A DNA stretch of 64,000 nt from Pseudomonas sp. HS6 (lineage in GTDB: Bacteria > Pseudomonadota > Gammaproteobacteria > Pseudomonadales > Pseudomonadaceae). Below, piece after piece: positions 63,457 to 64,000 of this stretch. The stretch lies in assembly GCF_023375815.1 (NCBI RefSeq), contig NZ_CP067412.1, positions 4,526,001 through 4,590,000 on the forward strand, given 5' to 3'. Position 1 is the stretch's first letter, and the number at the start of each line of letters is the position of its first letter. Made by a program: the position numbers and the translations under genes. The notes beneath the pieces are model-generated. The model saw only the letters and a program-made list of their open reading frames with translations. It was not told the origin of the DNA and ran no database searches.

Positions 63457-64000
63457 TCACAGGGTTTTCATGAATTCGATCAGCGCGCGTTTGTCGTCGT
63501 CCGACAGCGTCGTGCCATACAGGTGACCGGTGTTGTGATTGCCCTCCAGGCGCGTGTCGTACTTGAAGTCCGCCGAGGCTTTCGCCTGTGCGCCGCTGGT
63601 CACGAAGCCGACGTTGACCGGGTCGTAGACATCGGAGCCGGTGACGAACACCTGCGGACGTTTTTCCGGCGGTTGCAGCAAGTCCCACAGGGTCGGCACC
63701 GAGCCGTTGTGCAGATACGGCGCGCGCAGCCAGATGCCGTCGGTGGGCGTGTTGCTGTAGCTCTGGGTCTTGCGGTAGGCGCCGAAATCGAACGGCGGTT
63801 TCTTGAAGGTGTGGAACGCCGCCACCAGCCCGACAGTGAACGAGTCCAGCCGATGCGGATCGGTACCGAGCTGATCGATGTTGGTGGTGACCTGCCCGGT
63901 GTCGGCGCGCCCGAAGTCGTGGCAACCGGCGCAATTGGTTTCCCAGACCGGTTTGCCCTGGGCGACCTTGGCCTGATCCAGCGCCCACGGCCAGGCAGGC
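63457..64000 (-). CDS. c-type cytochrome, dihaem peroxidase/RoxA-like superfamily (5' end outside)
   Basis: The frame is open to the right edge, so at least 180 residues of the C-terminal part are visible. NCAGCHDFGR is a haem c site near the edge of the window. LRAPYLHNGSVPTLWDLL is the loop of CcpA/MauG/RoxA-like proteins. The C-terminus DDDKRALIEFMKTL supplies a Met as possible haem ligand. A second haem site is expected in the missing N-terminal half. It precedes and is closely spaced (25 bp) with the metallophosphoesterase gene. The sub-family and substrate cannot be fixed from the fragment. Confidence 0.8.
   Translation of the reverse strand, partial: PAWPWALDQAKVAQGKPVWETNCAGCHDFGRADTGQVTTNIDQLGTDPHRLDSFTVGLVAAFHTFKKPPFDFGAYRKTQSYSNTPTDGIWLRAPYLHNGSVPTLWDLLQPPEKRPQVFVTGSDVYDPVNVGFVTSGAQAKASADFKYDTRLEGNHNTGHLYGTTLSDDDKRALIEFMKTL

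Overview
The window is a chromosomal segment of a high-GC gammaproteobacterium. Gene content, gene order and dispersed repeats point to a fluorescent Pseudomonas (P. fluorescens/koreensis type). It encodes about 58 proteins. I see no rRNA, tRNA, prophage, insertion sequence, replication origin or CRISPR array.

Layout. (1) 0-13.5 kb: end of a serine peptidase, a Pmp3/YqaE micropeptide, an orphan antitoxin beside a toxin remnant, an aminotransferase with a divergent LysR regulator, three ~600-residue acyl-CoA dehydrogenases, a diguanylate cyclase and a MauG/CcpA-like dihaem cytochrome. (2) 13.5-20 kb: the biotin operon bioB-F-H-C-D behind a BirA-type operator, divergent from comF and modE. (3) 20-31.5 kb: PhoX-family protein, srkA, rarD, an ACT-domain regulator, glcB, an orphan gene, a receiver protein, and a CNMP-CBS-nucleotidyltransferase gene coupled to a DnaQ-like exonuclease. 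(4) 31.5-37.7 kb: iron-uptake cell-surface signalling cassette fiuI-fiuR-fiuA plus a PepSY membrane protein, a 59-aa membrane protein and a GST. (5) 37.8-46.7 kb: creD, an acyltransferase, creC/creB, a retropepsin-like protein, a YihG-like acyltransferase, a DUF2780 protein, a SigK/RskA-type sigma/anti-sigma pair and an exported orphan. (6) 46.7-62.1 kb: glycine-betaine and one-carbon catabolism: fdhA, purU, soxG-A-D-B, glyA, traX-like gene, ltaE, an SDR, gbcB and gbcA. (7) 62-64 kb: a metallophosphoesterase and a truncated c-type cytochrome.

How the genes cooperate. GbcA/GbcB demethylate glycine betaine to dimethylglycine. The dimethylglycine demethylase is not in this window. SoxBDAG then oxidises sarcosine to glycine with release of a one-carbon unit. 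GlyA converts glycine plus methylene-THF to serine, LtaE links glycine and threonine, PurU recovers THF from formyl-THF as formate, and FdhA oxidises formaldehyde. The acyl-CoA dehydrogenases feed beta-oxidation, and malate synthase G carries the resulting acetyl-CoA through the glyoxylate route.

From memory of P. aeruginosa, regions 1-5 follow the order found around creBCD-fiuARI-glcB-bio-acyl-CoA dehydrogenases, and region 6 follows the gbc-sox block that lies far away there. The join falls near 46.2-46.8 kb, where an orphan gene sits. The rest is mostly ordinary core genome. The most notable small-scale signals are the decayed RelE-like remnant, an inverted repeat shared by two orphan genes, a cluster of DnaA boxes, a strong BirA operator overlapping the bioB -35 box and the comF start, tandem PsrA-like sites, and REPIN and MITE-like elements inside the sox/gbc region.
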